In this document: one piece after another, positions 47,895 to 56,594 of the stretch
Numbering within the stretch: position 1 is the first letter of the stretch
How the letters are laid out: the number at the start of each line of letters is the position of its first letter
Origin: Microbacterium jejuense
GTDB taxonomy: Bacteria > Actinomycetota > Actinomycetes > Actinomycetales > Microbacteriaceae
Direction of reading: 5' to 3'
Assembly: GCF_019511665.1 (NCBI RefSeq)
Contig: NZ_JAEUAW010000002.1
Span: forward strand, 186,001 to 250,000
Length of the DNA: 64,000 nucleotides
Notes under the pieces: model-generated
The model's input: only the letters and a program-made list of their open reading frames with translations
Told to the model about the DNA's origin: nothing
Database searches by the model: none
Program-made: the position numbers and the translations under genes

Positions 47895-48887
47895 TCAGCG
47901 ACCGAGGGTCGCGGCATCCGCGAGACCGTCGATCTCGGCACCGGCCGGGTCCGGCGCGCCCGCCTCGCCGAGTCCGGCGAGGTAGTGCTCGACATCGAGT
48001 GCCGCGACCGTGCCGCTGCCGGCGGCGGTGACCGCCTGGCGGTACGTCGGGTCGATGACGTCGCCCGCGGCGAACACGCCCGGAACCGATGTGTGCGACG
48101 AACGACCGTCGACCCACACGGTGCCCTCGGGCGTGAGCCGCAGCTTGTCGTGCACCAGGTGCGTGCGCGGGTCGTTGCCGATCGCGACGAACACGCCGTC
48201 CAGCGCCAGCTCGCGGCGCGATCCGTCGACGGTGTCTTCGAGCACGACGCCGGTCACCGCTTCGTCGCCGAGGATGTCGACGACCGCGCTGTTCCAGACG
48301 AACTCGATCTTCTCGTTCTTGAAGGCGCGCTCCTGCATGATCTTCGACGCACGCAGCTCGTCGCGGCGGTGGATGATGTACACCTTCGACGCGAACTTGG
48401 TGAGGAACGTCGCCTCTTCCATGGCCGAGTCGCCACCGCCCACGACGGCGATGACGCGCTCGCGGAAGAAGAACCCGTCGCAGGTGGCGCAGTACGAGAC
48501 GCCGCGGCCCGACAGGCGCGACTCGCCCTCGATGCCGATCTTGCGCGGAGCCGAGCCGGTCGCGAACACGAGCGAGTCCGCCTCGTGCGTGGCGCCGCTG
48601 CCGAGGGTGACCTTCTTGACGGGACCGTCGATGTCGAGCGACACGACGTCGTCGTACAGCACCTCGGCGCCGAAGCGCTCGGCCTGCTCCTGCATCTTGG
48701 CCATGAGGTCGGGCCCCATGATCGCCTCGGGGAAGCCCGGGAAGTTCTCGACCTCGGTGGTGTTCATCAGCTCGCCGCCGGCCTCGACCGAGCTCGCCAC
48801 GACGAGCGGGTTCAGGTTCGCGCGGGCCGCGTAGATGGCGGCCGTGTACCCCGCGGGACCCGATCCGATGATGATGACCTGACGCAC
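47895..48887 (-). CDS. trxB: thioredoxin-disulfide reductase
   Basis: 330 residues, low-molecular-weight type. FAD site GSGPAG (8-13), redox-active pair CATC (Cys133, Cys136), NADPH site VVGGGDSAMEEA (~147-158), and a late ATGSAPR and FAAGDV FAD motif. It passes electrons from NADPH to TrxA. The GTG start has GGAAGG 7-9 nt upstream. The order murJ-trxB-trxA is conserved in actinobacteria. Confidence 0.97.
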   Translation of the reverse strand: MRQVIIIGSGPAGYTAAIYAARANLNPLVVASSVEAGGELMNTTEVENFPGFPEAIMGPDLMAKMQEQAERFGAEVLYDDVVSLDIDGPVKKVTLGSGATHEADSLVFATGSAPRKIGIEGESRLSGRGVSYCATCDGFFFRERVIAVVGGGDSAMEEATFLTKFASKVYIIHRRDELRASKIMQERAFKNEKIEFVWNSAVVDILGDEAVTGVVLEDTVDGSRRELALDGVFVAIGNDPRTHLVHDKLRLTPEGTVWVDGRSSHTSVPGVFAAGDVIDPTYRQAVTAAGSGTVAALDVEHYLAGLGEAGAPDPAGAEIDGLADAATLGR

Positions 48888-49004
48888 GTGCGCACCTTCC
48901 TGTTGCCGAGCCCCGCGACGCCACGACGGACGGAAAAGGGCTCCGGATGCCTCAACACATGGTAACCGCGTGGCATTCCGCCGACCGGTCCGGCGTCGGC
49001 GCGC

Positions 49005-50624
49005 TCAGCGCCGGCCGGGGAGGAACCGTCGCACGAGGGCCGTGGCGACGGAGAGCTCGGGAGCGCGGAAGAGCGCGAGGATGCCGACATACACGACCAG
49101 CGCCGCCAAGCCGATGATCGCCGACCCGACAGCCCCGAGAAGAGCGCTGGATGCCGTCCAGCCGTCCGCTCCGCCCAGCAGGACGAAGACGCCCCACCCC
49201 GCGGCGGCGGCGGGGATGGCGGCGAGCACGAACCGACCCAGCGACAGCAGCCAGGAGGTCGTGCGAAGTCCGCCGAGTCGGCGCTGCAGCAGCCATGTCG
49301 CGAGTACGACCTGCACGATGCTTGCGAAAGACTGCCCGATGGCCACGACGGCCGCGAGGTGCTCGAGCCCGATGACGCCGGCGTTCACGAGGCCCCAGGC
49401 GCCGTAGGCGGTCGCGACGACGATCGCGCACTGCACGAGGGTGAACCAGAACGGAGTGCGGGTGTCGTCGTACGCGTAGAACGTGCGCTGGACGACGAAG
49501 AGGACCGCGAGCGGGATCAGGCCGATGAGGTACGCCAGAAGCACCCAGGCCGCCTGGACCGCCTCGCTCGCCGTGTTGGTGAAGATCCGCGAGGCCGGCA
49601 CAGCCGCGGCAGCGAGGGCGAACGTGGCGAACACCACGAAAACGCCGAGAGTGCGGATGCTCCGGCCGATGTCGCCGCGCACCTCGTCGTCCCGCCCGGC
49701 GTGGGCATGCTCGCTGAGCTGCGTGAAGTACGGCGTCCCGATCGAGAGGACGATGATCGAGTACGGGAGCATGAACAGCAGCCATGCGTACCCCATGGCG
49801 GCCGCCGCAGGTCCGTCTCCTGACGCTTCCGAGACGACACGGCCCTGCAGCAGGCCCGCGATCTGCCCCGCCGCGACCATCAGGAACGTCCAGCCCGCGA
49901 GCCGTCCGATCTGCCCGAGGCCGACGCCCCGCCAGGCGAAGTCGGGTCGCACGTGCAGACCGGTTCGGCGCCAGAAGAAGAACAGGATGAGCGCCTGCAC
50001 GATGATGCCGAGAGTCGCCGTGCCCGCCAGCAGGGCGATCATCGACGGCGTCCAGTCGACGACCCGGGTGAGCGGGCCGCCGAAGAGGCCCAGGAAGACC
50101 AGGAACCCGGCGATCGACACGATGTTGTTGACGATCGGCGCCCACGTGAACGGTCCATAGATGCGGCGCGCGTTGAGAGCCTCGCCGACGAGCGCGTACA
50201 GGCCATAGAAGAGGATCTGCGGCAGGCACCAGTAGGCGAAGGCCGTCGCCAGCGCGAGCTGCTCGTCGGTGTATCCCGGGGCATAGAGCTGGACGAGCCA
50301 CGGTGCGGCGAGTGTGGCGAGCACCGTCGTCACCAGCAGCACCACCGCGCCGAGCGTGAACACCTTCGAGATGAACGCGCGTCCGCCGTCCTTGTGTGAC
50401 GCCGCCTTCACGATCTGCGGCACCACGACAGCCGTGAGCAGACCGGTGGAGATGAGCGCGTAGATGTTGTTCGGCAGCTGGTTCGCCGTCGCGAACGCAT
50501 CGCCGGCCGGGCTCTTGACCGATCCCACGACCGCGACGAGCACGATCCCCCGCAGGAACCCCGTCAGCCGCGACACGATCGTCCCGGCGCCGATCATGAC
50601 GCTCGCCCGCCCGATGCCGCTCAC
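49005..50624 (-). CDS. murJ: lipid II flippase MurJ (MviN family)
   Basis: 539 residues with 14 predicted membrane helices, MATE-like. The N terminus GRASVMIGAGTIVSRLTGFLRG and the LPNNIYALISTGLLTAVVVP segment are typical MurJ sequence. It flips lipid II across the membrane for wall synthesis. Mycobacterial MurJ has a C-terminal pseudokinase that binds FhaA; this protein ends after the last helix and lacks it, so the FhaA link may differ. It overlaps the DUF6049 gene by 4 nt. Confidence 0.95.
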   Translation of the reverse strand: MSGIGRASVMIGAGTIVSRLTGFLRGIVLVAVVGSVKSPAGDAFATANQLPNNIYALISTGLLTAVVVPQIVKAASHKDGGRAFISKVFTLGAVVLLVTTVLATLAAPWLVQLYAPGYTDEQLALATAFAYWCLPQILFYGLYALVGEALNARRIYGPFTWAPIVNNIVSIAGFLVFLGLFGGPLTRVVDWTPSMIALLAGTATLGIIVQALILFFFWRRTGLHVRPDFAWRGVGLGQIGRLAGWTFLMVAAGQIAGLLQGRVVSEASGDGPAAAAMGYAWLLFMLPYSIIVLSIGTPYFTQLSEHAHAGRDDEVRGDIGRSIRTLGVFVVFATFALAAAAVPASRIFTNTASEAVQAAWVLLAYLIGLIPLAVLFVVQRTFYAYDDTRTPFWFTLVQCAIVVATAYGAWGLVNAGVIGLEHLAAVVAIGQSFASIVQVVLATWLLQRRLGGLRTTSWLLSLGRFVLAAIPAAAAGWGVFVLLGGADGWTASSALLGAVGSAIIGLAALVVYVGILALFRAPELSVATALVRRFLPGRR

Positions 50625-52864
50625 TTCTCACCGTCCCCGTCGGCCGGCGCGGCGGGAAGGGATGCCTCGCCCGAGGGCTCCTCGGCTCCGGCCGCCTGCC
50701 CGCCGGGCGTCTCGTCGCCTGCGGCGGCGGCATCCACTCCACGACGTCGACGGCGCACGCGCAGGACCGTCCGGACCACGCCGACCACCACCAAGCCGCC
50801 GACCACGACCGCGAGGGCGGCGATGCCGACGCCCTCCCAGTCGGCCCACACGTTGATGTCGACGGTCTCGGCCTCGCCGATGGCGACGAACTGCGGGCTG
50901 CGCAGCTGCAGCGTGAGGGTGACCTCGCCGCGGCCGACACGGGCCTGCACCGGCACATCGACGCGCGTGTTGCTCTGCGGCGTGGCCACGACGGTCGTCT
51001 CGCCCTGCACGTCGAGGCGCAGGTTGTCGGGTGTCGTGTAGAGCACGAGATTGACGGGGTAGGGCAGTTCGTTGCGCACCCAGAACTGCAGCGGCGCGCG
51101 CGACCCGAAGAGGTTCGTCGGCGTCGTGGGCAGCAGTCCGACCGAGTCGAGCGTGGCGCGCGTGGCCTCCCGGTGGTCGGCGAGGGCGGTCGGCCATTCG
51201 GGGTCGCCGACCCACGCGATGCCCAGCACCTGCAGCATCGCGTTGCGCTCGCGTCCGGTCAGCAGCGAGGGGTCGTCGAGGATGGTCGCGAAGCGGCCGA
51301 GTTCGCTCTCGTCGCCGACGAGGGCGGATGCCGCGGCGGCACGCTCGGGCGACGCGTCGACGTCGGTCAGCTCGAGGGCGGCGGGGTCGCCCGCCGTGAG
51401 CACGGTGAGGGTGTGCGGTTCGACGCCGGGGGCGGCCGCTGCAGCCGTGATGGCGGTGCCGAGGGCGAGGCGGGAGCGATCCTCGCCGCGACCGACGGTG
51501 ACCAGCAGCGGGCCGGAGGACTCGGCGGTCGCGAACGCGAGGTACGCGGTCGCGGCGGTGAGCGGCGCTCCGCGCAGCCACGTCTCTTCGAGCTCGGAGC
51601 CCTCGTTGAGCGCCGCCGAGACGTCGCTGTCGTAGACGAGCACGCCGGCGTCGCCCACCGTGCCGTTCGCGGCGACCGTCGCTCCGGCGGCTCCGGCGCG
51701 CGTCGTCGCCGAGGGGATCACCGTCAGCGCCGTCGTGTCGTCCGTGCCGAGTCCGCCGAGGGTCGTCACGACGTCGGTGTCGGCGGTCCCGTCGGCCGGC
51801 CAGTACGTCGCGTCGCGGTCGCCGGGGCCGATCTCGAGCAGCTCCTCCGTCCACGGCAGGGATGCGTCCGTGCTCGGGATCGCCGTGGCGCTGGAGGTCG
51901 GGGAGGGCTCGGGCTCGGGCGACGGCGTCGCGGGTGGGAAGTCGTCGGGCGACATCGCGTAGGTGAACGACTTCGGGGCGAGCGGGCGGGCGAGTCCCGA
52001 CTGCAGCTGCGCCGTCACATCGGCGTCGCCGAACTGCAGGGCGAACCGCGAGTTGGGGAGCGCTTCGAGCTGTGCGAGCCAGGCCAGCGCCGGCTGCGGC
52101 GCCGCCGTGCCCAGCACGCGGATGGCGGCCGGGATCGCCGGATCCACGGCGAGGATCGCGTCGGTGCCGGTGACGGCGCCGAGCTGGCTGGTCAGGGCTC
52201 CGTCGGGCGCCGTGAGCTCGGTGAGCTCGTCGGCCGTGAGCAGCCCCTCCTCGCGCGGACCGGCCGTGATCGGCACGACGACGCCGATGTCGACGGGGGC
52301 ACGACCGTCGTCGGGCACGATGACGGCGCTCGTGGAGCTCACGACACCCGCCTCGGACGGGTACGACGCGACGAGCGGGTAGACGCCGGGGGTGAGGCCC
52401 GCGAGGGCGGGGTCCTCCGGCGCGAGGGTGAGCGCGGTCTCTTCGTCGGTGCCCGGGGCGACGGGATCCAGCGCCTTCGTGGCGATCGGCTGCACCGCCG
52501 CCTCGTCGAGGTCGCCGGCGAGCCAGTCCCGCAGTGCGGTGCGCGAGGCCAGCGGCGTGCGGCCGAGCGACAGGGTCACCTCGGTGGCTGCGAGCTCCGC
52601 GTCGGTGCCGTTCTGCAGCGACAGCCACACCGTCAGCGCGTCGCCCGGGCGCACGACGCCGTTCGACACCGGCGCCAGCGTGAACACCGTCGTGCCGGGA
52701 GCGATCGACGAGGTGGGGGTCGGCGTGGGCGAGGGCTCCGTCGCGGCGAGGGCAGGAGCCGGCAGCACGACCGCCAGCGCCGCCACGGCGGCGAGGGCGG
52801 CGGTCACGAGGCGAGGGGCGCGGCGTGGGGGGCGCCGCCGTACTCGCGGTCTGGTCACGATCAT
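50621..52864 (-). CDS. DUF6049-family secreted/membrane protein
   Basis: 747 residues: signal peptide (~18-42, VTAALAAVAALAVVLPAPALA), a Pro/Thr/Ser-rich segment, a long extracytoplasmic region with beta-rich domains, and one C-terminal membrane helix (~700-722) followed by a basic cytoplasmic tail. It matches the DUF6049 family encoded next to murJ (Rv3909 in M. tuberculosis). Function is unknown. The stop overlaps the murJ start, so the two are translated together, suggesting a role in wall assembly. Confidence 0.9.
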   Translation of the reverse strand: MIVTRPRVRRRPPRRAPRLVTAALAAVAALAVVLPAPALAATEPSPTPTPTSSIAPGTTVFTLAPVSNGVVRPGDALTVWLSLQNGTDAELAATEVTLSLGRTPLASRTALRDWLAGDLDEAAVQPIATKALDPVAPGTDEETALTLAPEDPALAGLTPGVYPLVASYPSEAGVVSSTSAVIVPDDGRAPVDIGVVVPITAGPREEGLLTADELTELTAPDGALTSQLGAVTGTDAILAVDPAIPAAIRVLGTAAPQPALAWLAQLEALPNSRFALQFGDADVTAQLQSGLARPLAPKSFTYAMSPDDFPPATPSPEPEPSPTSSATAIPSTDASLPWTEELLEIGPGDRDATYWPADGTADTDVVTTLGGLGTDDTTALTVIPSATTRAGAAGATVAANGTVGDAGVLVYDSDVSAALNEGSELEETWLRGAPLTAATAYLAFATAESSGPLLVTVGRGEDRSRLALGTAITAAAAAPGVEPHTLTVLTAGDPAALELTDVDASPERAAAASALVGDESELGRFATILDDPSLLTGRERNAMLQVLGIAWVGDPEWPTALADHREATRATLDSVGLLPTTPTNLFGSRAPLQFWVRNELPYPVNLVLYTTPDNLRLDVQGETTVVATPQSNTRVDVPVQARVGRGEVTLTLQLRSPQFVAIGEAETVDINVWADWEGVGIAALAVVVGGLVVVGVVRTVLRVRRRRRGVDAAAAGDETPGGQAAGAEEPSGEASLPAAPADGDGEK

Positions 52865-52983
52865 CCTGTCGGGGGTTCGCTCCTGTGCGATGTCCTGACC
52901 GCACGATCGACTGCGATTCTACGGTGAGCGCCTCCGAGCCCGCCGGACGCCGGGCGGTCACACGACGAGCTCGTGCCGGAACC

Positions 52984-53442
52984 CGTTTCGTCTGCGCGCG
53001 CCAGAGCGCGCTCCGCTCAACGACCGCTCGTTGAGCGAGCGAGGTACGAGCGAGACGAAACGCCCCGACGGCACGGACGACGCCGCGCCAGAGCGCGCTC
53101 CGCTCAACGACCGGCACCACGACGTTGAGCGAGCGAGGTACGAGCGAGACGAAACGCGTCGGCTGCACGGTCGGCCTCGTGCCAGGACCGCGTTTCGTCT
53201 GCGCGCGCTAGAGCGCGCTCCGCTCAACGACCGGCACCACGTCCCCCTGGTCGTTGAGCGAGCGAGGTACGAGCGAGACGAAACGCCCCGACGGCACGGA
53301 CGACGCCGCGCCAGAGCGCGCTCCGCTCAACGACCGGCACCACGGCCCCCGGTCGTTGAGCGAGCGAGGAACGAGCGAGACGAAACGCCCCGACCGCACG
53401 CACGACCCAGCGCGGGAGCGCGCTCCGCTCAACGACCGGCAC
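52984..53442. repeat. array of nine alternating type A and type B repeat units
   Basis: Type B or shortened B units start at 52984, 53081, 53191, 53306 and 53409; type A units start at about 53028, 53124, 53252 and 53354. Each A-B pair presents the complementary ends GTTGAGCG ... / ... CGCTCAAC, so the array can fold into stacked hairpins. It fills almost all of the 603-bp gap between the DUF6049 gene and the methyltransferase gene. Confidence 0.88.
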
Positions 53443-53467
53443 CCACCGGTGCGGATAACGTGAAGGC

Positions 53468-54991
53468 GTGCTTCCCGAACCGGATCCCGCCCTCTGCCGC
53501 TCGCTCGCCGCCGACCTCCGCGACGCCGGGTTCTCCGCCGAGGGCGTGCGCGACGCGTGGGGAGCGGCCGCCGACGACGCCATCGCACGCGGCCTGCGCT
53601 CGCCGGCCCTGCGGGCGCTCGGCGATCGTGCGGACCCCCTGGCCGTGCTCGCGCGGCTTCTCGTGCTCGGGATGCCGGAGGCCGCGGCATCCACGGGTCT
53701 CGCACTGCCCCGCACGGGCGCCGACGGACTGGCTCGGCTGGGTCTCGCAGCGGTCGAGGACGACCTCGTGCGGCCGCTCGCCGTCGTGCGACCGCAGTCG
53801 TACGCCGACGCGACCGGCTCCGGACAGTGGTGGATCGCGAGCGACCTCGACGAGGCCGCATTGGGCGGCCCGCTGCCCGAGGACCATGTGCTCGGCGTCG
53901 GCGGCGCATCGCTGACGCTCGCCGGCCTGCAGCTGCCGACGCCTGCGGCCCGGGGGCTCGATGTGGGGGCGGGATGCGGCATCCAGGCCCTGCGCTCCCG
54001 CGCACAGGTCGACCACGTCGTGGCGACCGACATCTCGGCGCGGGCTCTCGCTTTCACGAGGCTGAACGCGCTGCTCAACGGCGTGGAACGCATCCAGACG
54101 CGGCTCGGCAGCCTCTTCGAGCCGGTCGCCGGTGAGCAGTTCGACCGGATCGTGTCGAACCCGCCGTTCGTCATCACGCCGCGGGTCGCCGACGTCCCCG
54201 CGTACGAGTACCGCGACGGCGGCATGGTCGGCGACGACGTCGTGGCGGCGTTCGTCACGGGCGCCGGTGAGCACCTGACGCCCGGCGGCGTCGCGCAGCT
54301 GCTCGGCAACTGGGAGACCCGCGACGGTGTCGACGGGCTCGAGCGCGTGCGCTCCTGGGTCGACGCCTCGCCCGTGCCCCTGGATGCCTGGGTGGTCGAG
54401 CGCGAGAGCCTCGACCCCCTGTCGTACGCCGAGCTGTGGGTGCGCGACGGCGGCACACTGCCCGGCACGCCCGGGTTCACGCGTCTCGTCGACGCGTGGC
54501 TCGACGACTTCGGCGCGCGCGGCGTGACCGAGGTCGGCTTCGGGTACATCCTGCTGCGGCGCCCCGCCGACGGCGCGCCGAGCCTGGCGCGGTACGAGCG
54601 CCTGCACACCGCTCTCGCCGGCGACAGCCTCGGCGCGCACCTGGCCGACGCCCTCGCCGCGCACGATCGGCTCGCGGCGCTCGACGACGCCGGCGTGACG
54701 GCATCCACTCTCGTCGTCGCCGGCGACGTCACCGAGGCCCGCCACCATCTGCCGGGCGCCGAGGACCCGACCGTCATCGAGCTGCGCCAGGGCGGCGGGT
54801 TCGGGCGGTCGCTCGGCGTCGATCCGGGGCTCGCGGCGCTCGTGGGCGCGTGCGACGGCGACCTGCCGGTCGGCGTGCTGATCGACGCGATCGCGCAGCT
54901 GCTCGGCGTCGACCCGGCGGCGCTGCGGGCCGACCTGATCCCCCGCGTGCGCGAGCTGCTGTTCACCGGCTTCCTGCGGTTCGCCGACTGA
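53468..54991 (+). CDS. class I SAM-dependent methyltransferase (HemK/PrmC-like NPPF motif)
   Basis: 507 residues. A helical N-terminal ~150 residues precedes a Rossmann methyltransferase: SAM loop GLDVGAGCGIQAL (~162-174), VVATDISARALAFTRLNALL, and NPPF (231-234), the motif of enzymes methylating adenine, glutamine or a similar planar amide. The C-terminal ~200 residues have no recognised family. rRNA, DNA or release-factor methylation are all possible. TAACGT (53456-53461) six bases before the GTG gives a leaderless mRNA. Confidence 0.88.
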   Translation: MLPEPDPALCRSLAADLRDAGFSAEGVRDAWGAAADDAIARGLRSPALRALGDRADPLAVLARLLVLGMPEAAASTGLALPRTGADGLARLGLAAVEDDLVRPLAVVRPQSYADATGSGQWWIASDLDEAALGGPLPEDHVLGVGGASLTLAGLQLPTPAARGLDVGAGCGIQALRSRAQVDHVVATDISARALAFTRLNALLNGVERIQTRLGSLFEPVAGEQFDRIVSNPPFVITPRVADVPAYEYRDGGMVGDDVVAAFVTGAGEHLTPGGVAQLLGNWETRDGVDGLERVRSWVDASPVPLDAWVVERESLDPLSYAELWVRDGGTLPGTPGFTRLVDAWLDDFGARGVTEVGFGYILLRRPADGAPSLARYERLHTALAGDSLGAHLADALAAHDRLAALDDAGVTASTLVVAGDVTEARHHLPGAEDPTVIELRQGGGFGRSLGVDPGLAALVGACDGDLPVGVLIDAIAQLLGVDPAALRADLIPRVRELLFTGFLRFAD

Positions 54992-55011
54992 CGCTCGGTA
55001 GGCTGGAGACC

Positions 55012-56451
55012 ATGCTCAACATGGCCGAGGGCATCGCGCGCCTCGGCGCGCTCGCCGAGTCCCCCGTCGTCGACACGCTCGCCCGGGCCTTCGCCGACGC
55101 CGGCTTCGACCTCGCGATCGTGGGCGGTCCCGTGCGCGACGCGCTGCTCGGCCGGCGCACGAACGACCTCGACTTCACGACCGACGCGCGTCCCGACGAC
55201 ATCCTGCGGGTCGTGAAGCCGATCAGCTCCACGCAGTGGGACATCGGACGCGCGTTCGGCACCATCGGAGCGCGTGTGCGCGGCGAGCAGGTCGAGATCA
55301 CGACCTACCGCGCCGACAGCTACGACGGAGTCACGCGCAAGCCGACCGTCGAGTTCGGCGACACCCTCGACAGCGACCTCGTGCGCCGCGACTTCACCGT
55401 CAACGCCATGGCGCTGCGGGTGCCCGGACGCACGCTCGTCGATCCGACGGGCGGCGTGGAAGACCTCGTGCACGGCGTGCTGCGCACCCCCGCCGACCCG
55501 CAGGTGAGCTTCGGCGACGACCCGCTGCGCATGCTGCGGGCGGCCCGCTTCTCTTCGCAGCTCGGGTTCTCGGTCGACCCCGCGACCGAGGCGGCGATGG
55601 CCGAGCTGCGCGAGACCCTGTCGATCGTGAGCCCCGAGCGCATCCAGGGCGAGCTCGTGAAGCTGCTGGCGACCGACGACCCGGTGCGCGGCATCCGTCT
55701 TCTCGTCGAGACCGGGCTGATGGCCGAGTTCCTGCCCGAGATCCCCGCCCTGAGGCTCGAGGTCGACGAGCACCACCACCACAAGGACGTGTACGAGCAC
55801 TCGCTCACCGTGTTGCGACAGGCGATCGAGCTCGAGAAGGCGCGGAACCCGGATGCCGCACCCGATGTGCCCCTGCGGCTCGCGGCCCTGCTGCACGACA
55901 TCGGCAAGCCCGCGACGCGTCGCCTGGAGCCGGGCGGCGGCGTCACGTTCTACCACCACGACCTCAAGGGCGCCCGCCTCGCGCGCAAGCGGCTGCAGGA
56001 ACTGCGCTTCGACTCCGACACGATCGCGACGGTCACGCGGCTGATCGAGCTGCACCTGCGCTTCTTCGGCTACTCCGAGGGGGCGTGGACGGATTCCGCG
56101 GTCCGTCGTTATGTCCGGGATGCCGGACCCGAGCTCGAACGCCTGCACATCCTCACGCGTGCCGACGTGACGACCCGCAACGTGCGCAAGGCGCGGGGCC
56201 TGGCCGCCGCGTACGACGACATCGAGCGCCGCATCGCCGAGCTCGCCCAGCAGGAGGAGCTCGACGCCATCCGGCCCGAGCTCGACGGCAACCGCATCCA
56301 GCAGGTGCTGGGCATCCCGCCGGGGCGCGAGGTGGGCGAGGCGTACCGGTTCCTGCTCGACCTGCGCCTGGACGAGGGCGTGGTCGGCGAGGACGAGGCG
56401 GAGCGCCGGCTGCGCGACTGGTGGGCGGCGCGCGCCGAGGGCGTGCGCTGA
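55012..56451 (+). CDS. cca: CCA tRNA nucleotidyltransferase with HD domain
   Basis: 479 residues. Polymerase-beta-type head: GGPVRD (38-43), metal-binding DLDF (52-55), RRDFTVNAMA and the DPLRMLRAARF segment. An HD domain (LLHDIGKP, His295-Asp296) is at the C-terminal half, as in actinobacterial PcnA/CCA proteins. It adds or repairs the 3' CCA of tRNAs, needed because none of the three tRNAs here encodes CCA. TAGGCT (54999-55004) lies seven bases before the ATG: leaderless. Location near murJ matches mycobacteria. Confidence 0.95.
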   Translation: MLNMAEGIARLGALAESPVVDTLARAFADAGFDLAIVGGPVRDALLGRRTNDLDFTTDARPDDILRVVKPISSTQWDIGRAFGTIGARVRGEQVEITTYRADSYDGVTRKPTVEFGDTLDSDLVRRDFTVNAMALRVPGRTLVDPTGGVEDLVHGVLRTPADPQVSFGDDPLRMLRAARFSSQLGFSVDPATEAAMAELRETLSIVSPERIQGELVKLLATDDPVRGIRLLVETGLMAEFLPEIPALRLEVDEHHHHKDVYEHSLTVLRQAIELEKARNPDAAPDVPLRLAALLHDIGKPATRRLEPGGGVTFYHHDLKGARLARKRLQELRFDSDTIATVTRLIELHLRFFGYSEGAWTDSAVRRYVRDAGPELERLHILTRADVTTRNVRKARGLAAAYDDIERRIAELAQQEELDAIRPELDGNRIQQVLGIPPGREVGEAYRFLLDLRLDEGVVGEDEAERRLRDWWAARAEGVR

Positions 56452-56594
56452 CACCCGGTGTCAAGTCGAGCGGGTTTCAGTTCGGTTACGAATCGTTCAC
56501 TCGATTGCCGTCTCGCCCACCGGGGGTGAAGATAGCGGGACGAGTCGCGTCATCGATGACGCGACGGACTCGAATGACAGCAGAGGTAGCATCC

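Noticed and set aside
52984-53442. Repeat array considered as a CRISPR
   Set aside because: Units alternate between two types in both orientations, the intervening sequences repeat (CCCGACGGCACGGACGACG occurs more than once), and no cas gene is near.
53224-56454. 1076-codon open frame antisense to the methyltransferase and cca genes
   Set aside because: Shadow of two well-supported genes; it also reads through the extragenic repeat array.
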